Assembly (NCBI RefSeq): GCF_007066085.1
Contig: NZ_CP041405.1
Location: 5,088,501-5,152,500, forward strand
DNA length: 64,000 bases
Reading direction: 5' to 3'
DNA from: Paenibacillus thiaminolyticus
GTDB taxonomy: Bacteria; Bacillota; Bacilli; Paenibacillales; Paenibacillaceae
The notes beneath the pieces are model-generated. The model was given only the letters and a program-made list of their open reading frames with translations, was not told the DNA's origin and searched no databases. Shown in pieces: positions 34,927-42,003 of this stretch. How positions within the stretch are numbered: position 1 is the first letter of the stretch; each line of letters begins with the position of its first letter. The position numbers and the translations under genes are program-made.

Positions 34927-34952
34927 TTACACTCATTTACCACTTTTGAAAC
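34927..34952 (-). promoter_or_regulatory. Candidate SigB-type promoter of the YtxH gene
   Basis: On the minus strand, GTTTCA and GTGTAA are 14 bp apart. The -35 matches the two elements at 24.6 kb exactly; the -10 deviates at its second base. Confidence 0.45.
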
Positions 34953-34979
34953 AGGCTGTGCCGAAATTTGCTCCCCCAA

Positions 34980-35675
34980 TTACGCCCGGCGCTTCCGGCG
35001 AATCCATTGCAGCGCGTAAATAGAGGCGATGAGCCAGACGCCTCCGGCACAAAAGCCGGCGATCACATCCGTAGCATAATGCACGCCCAGATAGATTCGG
35101 CTCAAGCCGATGGCAAGGACGAGCAGTCCGGTCAGGACGAGAATATAGGCGGCGGGCCGCCCCCGTTCCTTCCGATGCAGCCAGATCAGATAGCCAAGCA
35201 TGCCGTAGAACGCGATCGAAGCCATGGAATGACCGCTCGGGAAGCTGTAACCGGATTCGACCACCCAATGCTCCCATGACGGTCTGACGCGCTGAATCAG
35301 GTTTTTGATAATCAGGTTCAGCGTGTAGCTGCCGCCAAGCGCGACCAGCAAGCCGAACGCGTCCCAGCGCCGCTTGAATCCCCAGGCGCAAATGCCTGCG
35401 CACAGCAGCGAGACGGGGATGATGACGTGGCTGGAAGCGAGATCGGTGAGCAAGGATACGGCCTTGGTCAGCCCCGGCGAAGCGGCGAGCCGCACCGTGT
35501 CCGTGACGACGGCGTCAAATTGCTGAAAGTTGTCCGCAAGGACTCCCCGGATCAGCACAAAAAGCAGCACGATCAGAATCAGAACGGCAAGGCCGCCCCA
35601 TAATAGGCTTAATGTGAACATCGCCGTTTCTTTTGGGGAGGGTGCGGCCGGTTTGTTGTTAGATTGGTGATTCAT
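34980..35675 (-). CDS. PAP2-family membrane phosphatase
   Basis: A 231-residue membrane phosphatase of the PAP2 type, which removes phosphate from lipid pyrophosphates or phosphatidic-acid-like lipids at the outer face of the membrane. The three signature blocks are complete: KNLIQRVRP (Lys124, Arg131, Pro132), SFPSGHS (His149), and SRIYLGVHYATDV (Arg193, His199, Asp203). Five to six membrane helices are visible. The start at 35675 gives a sensible N-terminus (MNHQSNNKPA) after AAGGAG, though the spacing is long at about 14 bases. An undecaprenyl-pyrophosphate phosphatase role is possible. Confidence 0.88.
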   Translation of the reverse strand: MNHQSNNKPAAPSPKETAMFTLSLLWGGLAVLILIVLLFVLIRGVLADNFQQFDAVVTDTVRLAASPGLTKAVSLLTDLASSHVIIPVSLLCAGICAWGFKRRWDAFGLLVALGGSYTLNLIIKNLIQRVRPSWEHWVVESGYSFPSGHSMASIAFYGMLGYLIWLHRKERGRPAAYILVLTGLLVLAIGLSRIYLGVHYATDVIAGFCAGGVWLIASIYALQWIRRKRRA

Positions 35676-35880
35676 CGCAGTCAAACTTCTCCTTAAGCGG
35701 CACACAGGCGAGTGAGCACATGCTCTCGCCTGAAGCTCTGTGAATATAAATAGACCGAATACAGGAAAGAGCCCCATTATATGAATATCACAAAGCTTCT
35801 ATCGAATGCAAATAGACCGATAGGCAGCAGCTTCGGAAAGGGATATAATTTAGGAAGTGGCTACGAGGAAAGGAAGACCG

Positions 35881-36891
35881 ATGATGAATGAACGACTGAT
35901 AGAAGAAACGCGCAACGGCTGGCTGGAATGCGAGCATCGGGGCGCGATATGCGGCGTGGACGAACATGGCCGCATCCGCTATGCTGTAGGGGACACGGCC
36001 CGGCTGATGTTTCTCCGTTCGGCAGCCAAGCCGCTGCAGGCGATTCCCGTCGTGCGAAGCGGCATGCTCGAGCATTTCCAGCTTGGGGATCGGGACTTGG
36101 CGCTAATGACCGCCTCGCACCGGGGGGAAGCGGCGCATGTCGATACGTTAGAGCATGTGATGGAGCATTGCGGGCTTCACGACGAGGCGCTGATCTGCAG
36201 CCCTTCCCTGCCGCTTCATGAGGAATCGAGGGAAGAGCTGCTTCGCAAGGGCGGAGACCGGCGGCGCATGTACCACAATTGCGCCGGCAAGCATTTCGGC
36301 GTGTTGGCCTGGAGCAAGATGGCCGGCATGGATATGGGATCGTATGCCGATCCCGCGCATCCGGCGCAGCGCCAGATGAGAGACACGATCAGCTGCCTGT
36401 CGGAAGTGCCGCAGGAATCGATGATTCAAGGGACGGACGGATGCGGATTCCCGGTATACGGCATTCCGCTCACCGGTCTGGCGACCGCCTACCTGAAGCT
36501 GGCCTGTCCCGATCTGATCGAAGACGCGCCCACGAGGGAAGCCGCGGCGCGCGTTCGCCGCGCGATGCAGCGCTATCCGTTCCTGGTCGGCGGCACGGAC
36601 CGGGTCGACTCGCTGCTGATGGAGGATGACAACATCATCGCCAAGGGCGGGTTCAAAGGGATCTTCGCCTTCGCGCTGACCAAGGAGCGGCTTGGCTTCG
36701 CCTTCAAGATCGCCGACGGATCAGATGAAGAGTGGGCGTTGGTTACCGCATCCATTCTGGAGCAGATCGGGTACGAGCGCCGGGAGACGGTAGAGCGGCT
36801 TCGCAGCCGGATACCGGCGGTGATTCTCAATGACAACGGCCGGCAGGTCGGGGAACAACGGACCGTCTTCGTGCTGAAGCCGGGAACGTGA
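35881..36891 (+). CDS. Thermolabile-type L-asparaginase (Rhizobium etli AspII-like, PF06089)
   Basis: A 336-residue cytoplasmic amidase of the family unrelated to bacterial type I/II asparaginases, converting asparagine to aspartate and ammonia. The serine-lysine motif is FLRSAAKPLQAIP, with Ser47 and Lys50. The other conserved blocks are ASHRGEAAHVD, NCAGKHFGVLAWS and GTDGCGFPVYG, holding the conserved cysteines. ATG 35881 follows AGGAAAGGAAG. Its stop (TGA at 36889) overlaps a GTG at 36888 that opens a longer reading of cutC, and a 27-bp tandem repeat starts at its last codons. Cotranscription with cutC is likely. Confidence 0.9.
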   Translation: MMNERLIEETRNGWLECEHRGAICGVDEHGRIRYAVGDTARLMFLRSAAKPLQAIPVVRSGMLEHFQLGDRDLALMTASHRGEAAHVDTLEHVMEHCGLHDEALICSPSLPLHEESREELLRKGGDRRRMYHNCAGKHFGVLAWSKMAGMDMGSYADPAHPAQRQMRDTISCLSEVPQESMIQGTDGCGFPVYGIPLTGLATAYLKLACPDLIEDAPTREAAARVRRAMQRYPFLVGGTDRVDSLLMEDDNIIAKGGFKGIFAFALTKERLGFAFKIADGSDEEWALVTASILEQIGYERRETVERLRSRIPAVILNDNGRQVGEQRTVFVLKPGT

Positions 36892-36964
36892 GCGGCTCAA
36901 GCAAAGATGGGAACGTAAGCGGCCCAAGCAAAGATGAGAACGCAAGCGGCCCCAAGCGAAGGCG
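36883..36964 (+). repeat. In-frame 27-bp tandem repeat, three copies
   Basis: GGAACGTGAGCGGCTCAAGC plus AAAGATG (36883-36909) is followed by a near-exact copy (36910-36936) and a diverged third of 28 bp (36937-36964). It spans the end of the asparaginase gene and the spacer before cutC. In the cutC frame it reads GNVSGSSKD, GNVSGPSKD, ENASGPK, without stops. Confidence 0.9.
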
Positions 36965-36992
36965 GGAACGCAACATGGAGAGAGGCAGGGTG

Positions 36993-37697
36993 ATGAAGAT
37001 GAAGCAAGTGCTGCTGGAAGTGATAGGGACGACACGGGAAGAGGTGGTGACGGCGGCCCGGAACGGGGCGGATCGAATTGAGCTGATTACCGCCATTACC
37101 GAAGGCGGGCTGACGCCGAGCCTCGGACTCGTGCAAGAGGCGGTGGAGGCAGTGGACATTCCGGTCAACGTCATGATCCGGCCGCACAGCCGCTCTTTTC
37201 AATATGATGCGGATGATATGCGAACGATTGTGGCTGATGTGCGGCTCATCCGTTCCACCGGAGCGAACGCGATCGTCTTCGGCGCCCTGACGCCGGAAGG
37301 AACGATAGACAAGGCAGCCTTGGAGCAGGTCTTGGAGGCTGCCGACGGTCTGCCGATGACCTTCCATCGAGCCGTGGACGAGACGAGGGACATCTATGAA
37401 GCGCTTGATGTGCTGCTCGGGTATCCTCAGATAACGAGCGTGCTGACCTCGGGAGGACAGCCGAGCGCCTTGCAGGCGACTGATGTGATCGCCGAGATGG
37501 TCCGGCGCGCGGAAGGATCCTCGCTGGCGATTCTGGCCGGCAGCGGGCTTACGGTGGAGTCGGTGGGCGGATTCATTCAGGAGACCGGCGTCCGCCATGT
37601 CCATTTCGGCTCGAATGTAAGGCAGGGAACGCGGGCACTGTCACCGATTGATCCCGAGCGGCTGTCGGGTCTGGCCGCGCTGCTTCGCACGGTATAG
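36993..37697 (+). CDS. cutC: CutC-family copper homeostasis protein
   Basis: A 234-residue TIM-barrel protein of the CutC family, linked to copper tolerance in E. coli, though its enzymatic role is uncertain. Conserved blocks are LLEVIGTT, NGADRIELI, EGGLTPSLG, VMIRPHSRSF, GALTPEGTID, MTFHRAVDETRD and LTSGG. ATG 36993 with GAGAGGCAGGGTG ahead was chosen, and ATG 36999 is next. A longer GTG start at 36888, overlapping the asparaginase stop as GTGA, would add 35 residues that include the tandem-repeat sequence; I judge this less likely. The gene seems to be the last of the pair. Confidence 0.9.
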   Translation: MKMKQVLLEVIGTTREEVVTAARNGADRIELITAITEGGLTPSLGLVQEAVEAVDIPVNVMIRPHSRSFQYDADDMRTIVADVRLIRSTGANAIVFGALTPEGTIDKAALEQVLEAADGLPMTFHRAVDETRDIYEALDVLLGYPQITSVLTSGGQPSALQATDVIAEMVRRAEGSSLAILAGSGLTVESVGGFIQETGVRHVHFGSNVRQGTRALSPIDPERLSGLAALLRTV

Positions 37698-37756
37698 ACG
37701 CCGAATCCCGCCCTTGACCGGCTGCCGGCCCAGCCGGCCCGGTCAAGAGCAGGAAC

Positions 37757-37981
37757 TCATCCCCGGCGCAGGCGGCCGAGCTCGGAGACGAGCGCTTCCA
37801 TTTCGCTGATGCTGTACGACGATTTGCTCATGACGATATCGTATACGTCCTTAATATCGTCATACTGCTCCACAGAGAAGGCGGAGGGCTGCATCGCGGC
37901 TGCCGTCGCCATCTTCAGTCGCCCCTTTATCGCCTCAATCATCAATTCCACGTTCTGCTGCGTTTTTTCATTGGTAATCAT
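37757..37981 (-). CDS. DUF1128-family protein
   Basis: A 74-residue acidic, helical protein of the DUF1128 family, found in Bacillales, function unknown. It reads TQQNVELMIEAIKGRLKMA and ends in SEMEALVSELGRLRRG, with a conserved YDDIKDVYDIV middle. GAGGAGGAATAGC precedes ATG 37981, which rules out the longer frame from 38155. It converges with cutC (60 bp between stops) and diverges from yyaC. Confidence 0.85.
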   Translation of the reverse strand: MITNEKTQQNVELMIEAIKGRLKMATAAAMQPSAFSVEQYDDIKDVYDIVMSKSSYSISEMEALVSELGRLRRG

Positions 37982-38158
37982 GCTATTCCTCCTCGAACGG
38001 TTGTGAACAACCTGCTCGTATTGTATCACGAATGCGGCGGAAACAGAACGAGCTCCGGGGATGCGCTCTGCGCCAGCCGGCCTGCGGGACAGGCTTGGCA
38101 TGGCAGGAAATGTGAAGTACAATAAGGCATCATGAAGATGAAAAGGAGTACGCAACCG

Positions 38159-38710
38159 ATGCAGCTCAATTTATTTCCGCCCCTGGATCCCCGGTCCGCG
38201 GAGCGGCGGCAGAAGATGGCGGGAGCACAGCTATCCGGTTTTTTGCAATCGGTGGCTGCGGCGCATCCGTCCGAGCCGATCATGTTCATCTGTATCGGAA
38301 CCGACCGTTCAACGGGAGACGCGCTTGGCCCGCTGGTTGGAACAAGGCTGCGGGAGAGGGGATGGACGAATGTGATCGGCTGTCTGGACGAGCCTTGTGA
38401 TTCGTCCAATCTGGAGGCGAGGCTCGCCGAATTGCCGGAGAATCTCCTCACCATTGCGATTGACGCCTGCCTGGGCCATCCTTCGACAGTAGGCTATTAT
38501 CTGGTCGGTAATCAGCCGCTGGTTCCCGCAGAGTCGGTTGGTATGGCGCTCCCTGCCGTAGGCAGATACAGCATCGCTGCCGTCGTCAATACGAACGGAC
38601 CGAAGCCGTACTGGACCCTGCAGACAACCTCTCTCCGCTTCGTGATGAAGATGGCGCAGGAACTGGCGGACGCTATTTTACAATCTTTCCCAGTAAATCA
38701 TCAGGAATAA
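38159..38710 (+). CDS. yyaC: YyaC-like spore protease-fold protein
   Basis: A 183-residue protein of the YyaC family, related in fold to the spore germination protease Gpr and expressed during sporulation in Bacillus. The diagnostic segment is FICIGTDRSTGDALGPLVG, followed by LDEPCDSSNLEARL and IAIDACLGHP. The aspartates in GTDRSTGD and AIDAC are conserved. AAAAGGAGTACGC precedes ATG 38159. The presence of this gene fits an endospore former. Confidence 0.88.
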   Translation: MQLNLFPPLDPRSAERRQKMAGAQLSGFLQSVAAAHPSEPIMFICIGTDRSTGDALGPLVGTRLRERGWTNVIGCLDEPCDSSNLEARLAELPENLLTIAIDACLGHPSTVGYYLVGNQPLVPAESVGMALPAVGRYSIAAVVNTNGPKPYWTLQTTSLRFVMKMAQELADAILQSFPVNHQE

Positions 38711-38785
38711 AAACAGTATTTTCCCCATATGAATGATGTCGTGGGCCTGGGGAGGGATCTCGTACGACAGGTTCGGATACAGAAT

Positions 38786-38814
38786 AAAGAGCCGGACCCG
38801 ACATCCGACTCTTT
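38786..38814 (+). terminator. Hairpin after yyaC
   Basis: AAAGAGCCGGA and TCCGACTCTTT form an 11-bp stem with one mismatch. It lies about 75 bp past the yyaC stop. Confidence 0.5.
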
Positions 38815-38842
38815 GGCACTGAACGCGGTAACCCCTATGTGT

Positions 38843-38876
38843 GATCCGTTCCTGGCATGAACGGATCATTTTTTAT
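38843..38876 (+). terminator. Strong terminator for yyaC
   Basis: GATCCGTTC and GAACGGATC form a perfect 9-bp stem, 7-nt loop, and the arm runs into ATTTTTTAT. Its 3' arm overlaps the stop of the small minus-strand gene. Confidence 0.75.
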
Positions 38877-38961
38877 CCTGCCGGTCCGTCAGCTTAATGA
38901 TGAGCTGAACCAGGCCGAGCACAAACGCACTCGTGGCGAAGAACATTTCGAACCCTTCCAT
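38866..38961 (-). CDS. Small putative holin-like toxin peptide
   Basis: A 31-residue peptide, MEGFEMFFATSAFVLGLVQL followed by IIKLTDRQDKK. It has a single hydrophobic helix and a charged Lys/Asp tail. The ribosome site AAAGGAGG lies eight bases ahead of ATG 38961 and is as good as any in the window, which argues that this ORF is translated. The layout matches the short putative holin-like toxins (about 30-35 residues) found singly in Bacillales chromosomes. No antitoxin RNA can be assigned by eye, but the bidirectional hairpin at its 3' end overlaps the stop. Confidence 0.65.
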   Translation of the reverse strand: MEGFEMFFATSAFVLGLVQLIIKLTDRQDKK

Positions 38962-39200
38962 GATGGTCACCTCCTTTCGCGGCTGGACAACAAATACTGG
39001 TGCAGACACTGCGCCATAGAAGGTGCTGATTCAGCAGTATACAATTTGTGTAATCTTATTCTATATCTATGTAGAAAAAGCGTTTCATAGAATCCATCTG
39101 TAGGAAATTTTGAATTTTTTTTGCACTTTGTGACAAGCATTCATAATAGTACAACGTCGTGCATACGATGGGCGGCGCATACGGAAAAGAGGAGATAGCT

Positions 39201-39989
39201 ATGCCAACGATCGCGGTTCATCCACAATTCAGCATGCGTATAGAGGAGCAGGGCCAGGGGCCGGCCGTCGTACTGCTCCACGGGTTCTGCGGCAGCTCGC
39301 GGTACTGGGCGGAGCTGGCGCCGCTGCTGGCAGGAAGCTGCCGCGTCATTACCCCGGACCTGAGAGGCCACGGCTCATCGGATGCGCCTGTCGGTCCCTA
39401 CACAATCGAGCAAATGGCGGACGATGTGCTCCACTTGGCCGATACGCTCGGCCTGGATCAATTCGTGCTGTTGGGCCATTCGTTGGGAGGGTATATTACG
39501 CTGTCATTCGCGCAGCGGCATGCGCACCGCTTGAAGGGATTCGGGCTGATCCACTCGACCGGGAAGCCGGACACGGAGGAGGGCAAGCAGAAGCGGCTTG
39601 CGACCGTAGAAGCGCTCCAGCGGCATGGCATCGTTCCGGTCGTGGACGATCTCGTGCCGAAGCTGTTCGCCGAGGATAGCGGCCCGGGGGAGGCTCTCGA
39701 CAAGGCGAAGGAGATTGGCTATTCCACGCCGCCTCAAGGCGCGATCGGCGCGGTGCTCGCGATGCGCGAACGGCCCGACCGCACGGCGGTCCTGCAAGCG
39801 GCCACGCTCCCGGTGCTGCTCGTGGCCGGGGAGAAGGATCGGATTGTTGCGCCGGAGAACGTATTTACCGCGGCGGGAGACCATATCGAGCACGTCACTC
39901 TCGAAGGGGTCGGCCATATGGGCATGATGGAGGCACCGCAGAAGCTGGCGGCCGCAATTCGTTCCTTCATGGACACTGCATACGCTTGA
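39201..39989 (+). CDS. Alpha/beta hydrolase
   Basis: A 262-residue alpha/beta-hydrolase-fold enzyme. The oxyanion motif is VVLLHGFCGSS, the nucleophile elbow GHSLGGY (Ser94), the acid lies in VAGEKDRIVAPE and the His in GVGHMGMMEAP. The substrate cannot be told; esterase, lactonase and haloperoxidase-like members look alike at this level. B. subtilis RsbQ, a SigB-pathway protein, belongs to this fold, but there is no PAS-PP2C partner nearby, so I do not assign that role. AAAGAGGAGATAGC precedes ATG 39201, which excludes the longer frame. It forms a single-gene unit. Confidence 0.9.
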   Translation: MPTIAVHPQFSMRIEEQGQGPAVVLLHGFCGSSRYWAELAPLLAGSCRVITPDLRGHGSSDAPVGPYTIEQMADDVLHLADTLGLDQFVLLGHSLGGYITLSFAQRHAHRLKGFGLIHSTGKPDTEEGKQKRLATVEALQRHGIVPVVDDLVPKLFAEDSGPGEALDKAKEIGYSTPPQGAIGAVLAMRERPDRTAVLQAATLPVLLVAGEKDRIVAPENVFTAAGDHIEHVTLEGVGHMGMMEAPQKLAAAIRSFMDTAYA

Positions 39990-40027
39990 CAGACGGCCGA
40001 ATGATACATGGGCCCTTGTGAGAACGG

Positions 40028-40058
40028 GAGTGCTGCACCCTTGTGGACAGCACTCTTT
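40028..40058 (+). terminator. Terminator after the alpha/beta hydrolase gene
   Basis: GAGTGCTG and CAGCACTC form an 8-bp stem with a 12-nt loop, followed by TTTG. Confidence 0.6.
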
Positions 40059-40197
40059 GTGCGTTATACTGGATGTAATTTTTGTACAAATTAGACAGTT
40101 ATCAAAACGAATGCCTCAGCTGCCCGATCATGATTATCACCGTTAGTTCTGTAGGTTCGAGGCTGCACCTTATCGTCTTCGGCAGGGAGGTGGATTC

Positions 40198-40923
40198 ATG
40201 TATAGAAAAGATTATTTGCTGCGGTTGGTGCAGGAGATGACCGACCTGATCGGCAAAGCGATGAACCTGCGGCAGCAGAAAAAACGAACCGAGCTGCTGT
40301 TCGAATGGGACGAGCTGCTGCGGGAACGGTTCCGCATCAATGGCGATCTGTCCGATCGGCTGACCGGAGAGGACTTGATTCACCTGTTCCGGACCAATGG
40401 GCGTCTGCATGCCGATGAACTTCAGGCCTTCGCGATCCTGCTTCATGAACGGGCGAAGCTCGAACGGGAGAAGGAACTGGCGGAACGCCATGAGATGCCT
40501 GTCAGTGACGCTTCCCGTTCTGGTCCGGATGACATCGAGGACCTGTATGTCCGGCGTTCCCTCAAAAGCCTGCATCTGCTGCTCGAGGCGATGCTGCATG
40601 GCAGCGATCGGCGGCTGCTTCCCGTCATGGAGACGACGGATCGCCTGCTGTTAGAGCTGAAGGGCTACCGGCTGCCGGACGAGTTGCTTGAACGCCTGTG
40701 GGCTTGGCTCGAGCGGGAAGGCCGCTACGCCGGGGCTGAGGATGCGCTGTTCCGTTGGGTGCGGCAGGCGTCCGGCCAGCCGGAAGAAGCGGAGCGGCGC
40801 AAGCGCCAGGGGGCACGATTCTATGAACGCCTCGCGGAATGTCCGGATGAAGCGCTCGAGCAGGGCGGCCTGCCTCGCGAAGAACTGGCCGACGGCCGCG
40901 CTGATCTGGAGACGATTCAATGA
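40198..40923 (+). CDS. DUF6483-type protein
   Basis: A 241-residue soluble, helical, highly charged protein beginning MYRKDYLLRLVQEMTDLIGK, which I recall as a DUF6483 family start in Paenibacillus. Leu-rich amphipathic helices fill the sequence, and a TPR-like arrangement in the C-terminal half (GYRLPDELLERLWAWLEREG, then GAEDALFRWV) suggests protein-protein contact. Function is unknown. GGCAGGGAGGTGG precedes ATG 40198. It is a single-gene unit; a terminator lies about 95 bp downstream. Confidence 0.7.
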   Translation: MYRKDYLLRLVQEMTDLIGKAMNLRQQKKRTELLFEWDELLRERFRINGDLSDRLTGEDLIHLFRTNGRLHADELQAFAILLHERAKLEREKELAERHEMPVSDASRSGPDDIEDLYVRRSLKSLHLLLEAMLHGSDRRLLPVMETTDRLLLELKGYRLPDELLERLWAWLEREGRYAGAEDALFRWVRQASGQPEEAERRKRQGARFYERLAECPDEALEQGGLPREELADGRADLETIQ

Positions 40924-41015
40924 ACCCGGCCTTGGCCGGCCTGTGCGAGTGCCGATGGGCGCCCCATGCCAACCCTTCTTCACAACCGAATATGCGACGT
41001 GACGATGAAGATGAC

Positions 41016-41046
41016 AAGAACCTTGCCGAACCGCAGGGTTCTTTTT
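41016..41046 (+). terminator. Terminator after the DUF6483 gene
   Basis: AAGAACC and GGGTTCTT flank a 14-nt loop, with TTTTT. It lies within a 368-bp gene-free spacer (40924-41291). Confidence 0.6.
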
Positions 41047-41123
41047 CGATCCGCGCGAATCGGTTCTCTTGCGCAGAATCATAGTTCCTAAGTCCTCCGA
41101 GATAAGAAGCTCTTCACAATTAT

Positions 41124-41135
41124 GATCGATCGGTC
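41124..41135. promoter_or_regulatory. Palindrome upstream of the PilZ gene, possible operator
   Basis: GATCGATCGGTC is a 12-bp palindrome with one mismatch, of the kind bound by TetR-family repressors, 150 bp ahead of the PilZ gene. A TATAGT -10-like box is at 41143. No regulator lies nearby. Confidence 0.3.
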
Positions 41136-41291
41136 GATAAAGTATAGTAGGTAATTCGGACTATGCATATTTTTCAATCTCTGGAAACAGGAATTCCCGG
41201 ATGACGAGGAGGCTTGCCTATGTGGCCGTTAGCATAGTGCATCCGGACCGATATAACACCCTGGCGCGAGAGACATGAGGAGGTTTATTAC

Positions 41292-41957
41292 ATGGGAAAT
41301 CAGGCATACACGATGGACAGCCCGGGTTTATTATCGGGAGCTTTGTTGAACTGCAGAACTGTGATCGAAGGCAGTGGCTGCGTGGCAACGGGTATGTTAT
41401 CTTATATGGAAGGCGACTTGATTGAGATTGAATTGCCTCAATTCGAACACTTCGAATTGGGGGAACAAGTCAAAGTTACGATCTATTCCGGAATGGGCAT
41501 CGTCAATTTTTTCACCAAAATCATCGCCCGGAACGAGGGCTCCCTGCTGCTCATCCATCCGCCTCAGCAGCAGCAGCGGTTTACGGACAAGCGCGAGTCG
41601 CCGCGAGTCATTATCCGCAAGCATGGCTTTATCCATTCCGAAGCCGCGTCACAGAAGAACCAGAGCGCCGCTTCGAGCGGAACCCCGATACACCTGGTCG
41701 ATATTAGCCTGACCGGCGTAGGCTTCACGATGAACGAAGGCGAGCCGCTGCGCGAAGGCATGCGGGTCGAAGCGGAGCTTCATTTGGGCTTCACCTTGCC
41801 CTGCCGCCTCAAGATTATGCACCGCTCCCGCCATTCCGAGGAGATGCTGTACGGAGCCAACCTGGAAGGCCTCGACGAAGGCTCCCTCCGCTCCCTGCGC
41901 GCATTCATCCTGCGCGAACAGATTACGGCTTATGTGGATAAGAAGCAGAATATATAG
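41292..41957 (+). CDS. PilZ-domain c-di-GMP-binding protein
   Basis: A 221-residue protein with an N-terminal YcgR-N/PilZN-like beta domain (about 15-95) and a PilZ domain (about 98-215). The c-di-GMP-binding RxxxR is RESPR (101-105) and the DxSxxG is DISLTGVG (Asp137, Ser139, Gly142). Such proteins slow the flagellar motor or control exopolysaccharide when c-di-GMP is high. A flexible Ser/Gln-rich insert (HSEAASQKNQSAASSG) splits the two motifs. AGGAGGTTTATTAC precedes ATG 41292. It stands alone; a secreted-protein gene starts 46 bp downstream and may be cotranscribed. Confidence 0.9.
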   Translation: MGNQAYTMDSPGLLSGALLNCRTVIEGSGCVATGMLSYMEGDLIEIELPQFEHFELGEQVKVTIYSGMGIVNFFTKIIARNEGSLLLIHPPQQQQRFTDKRESPRVIIRKHGFIHSEAASQKNQSAASSGTPIHLVDISLTGVGFTMNEGEPLREGMRVEAELHLGFTLPCRLKIMHRSRHSEEMLYGANLEGLDEGSLRSLRAFILREQITAYVDKKQNI

Positions 41958-42003
41958 ATAACATGTCGGCACTATATCCCTTTTCGTAGAAAGGAGAAGC
42001 AAT

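Noticed and set aside
39201..39989. RsbQ orthologue
   Set aside because: The fold is the same as RsbQ, but there is no PAS-PP2C (RsbP) partner, and the phosphatase here has a receiver instead.
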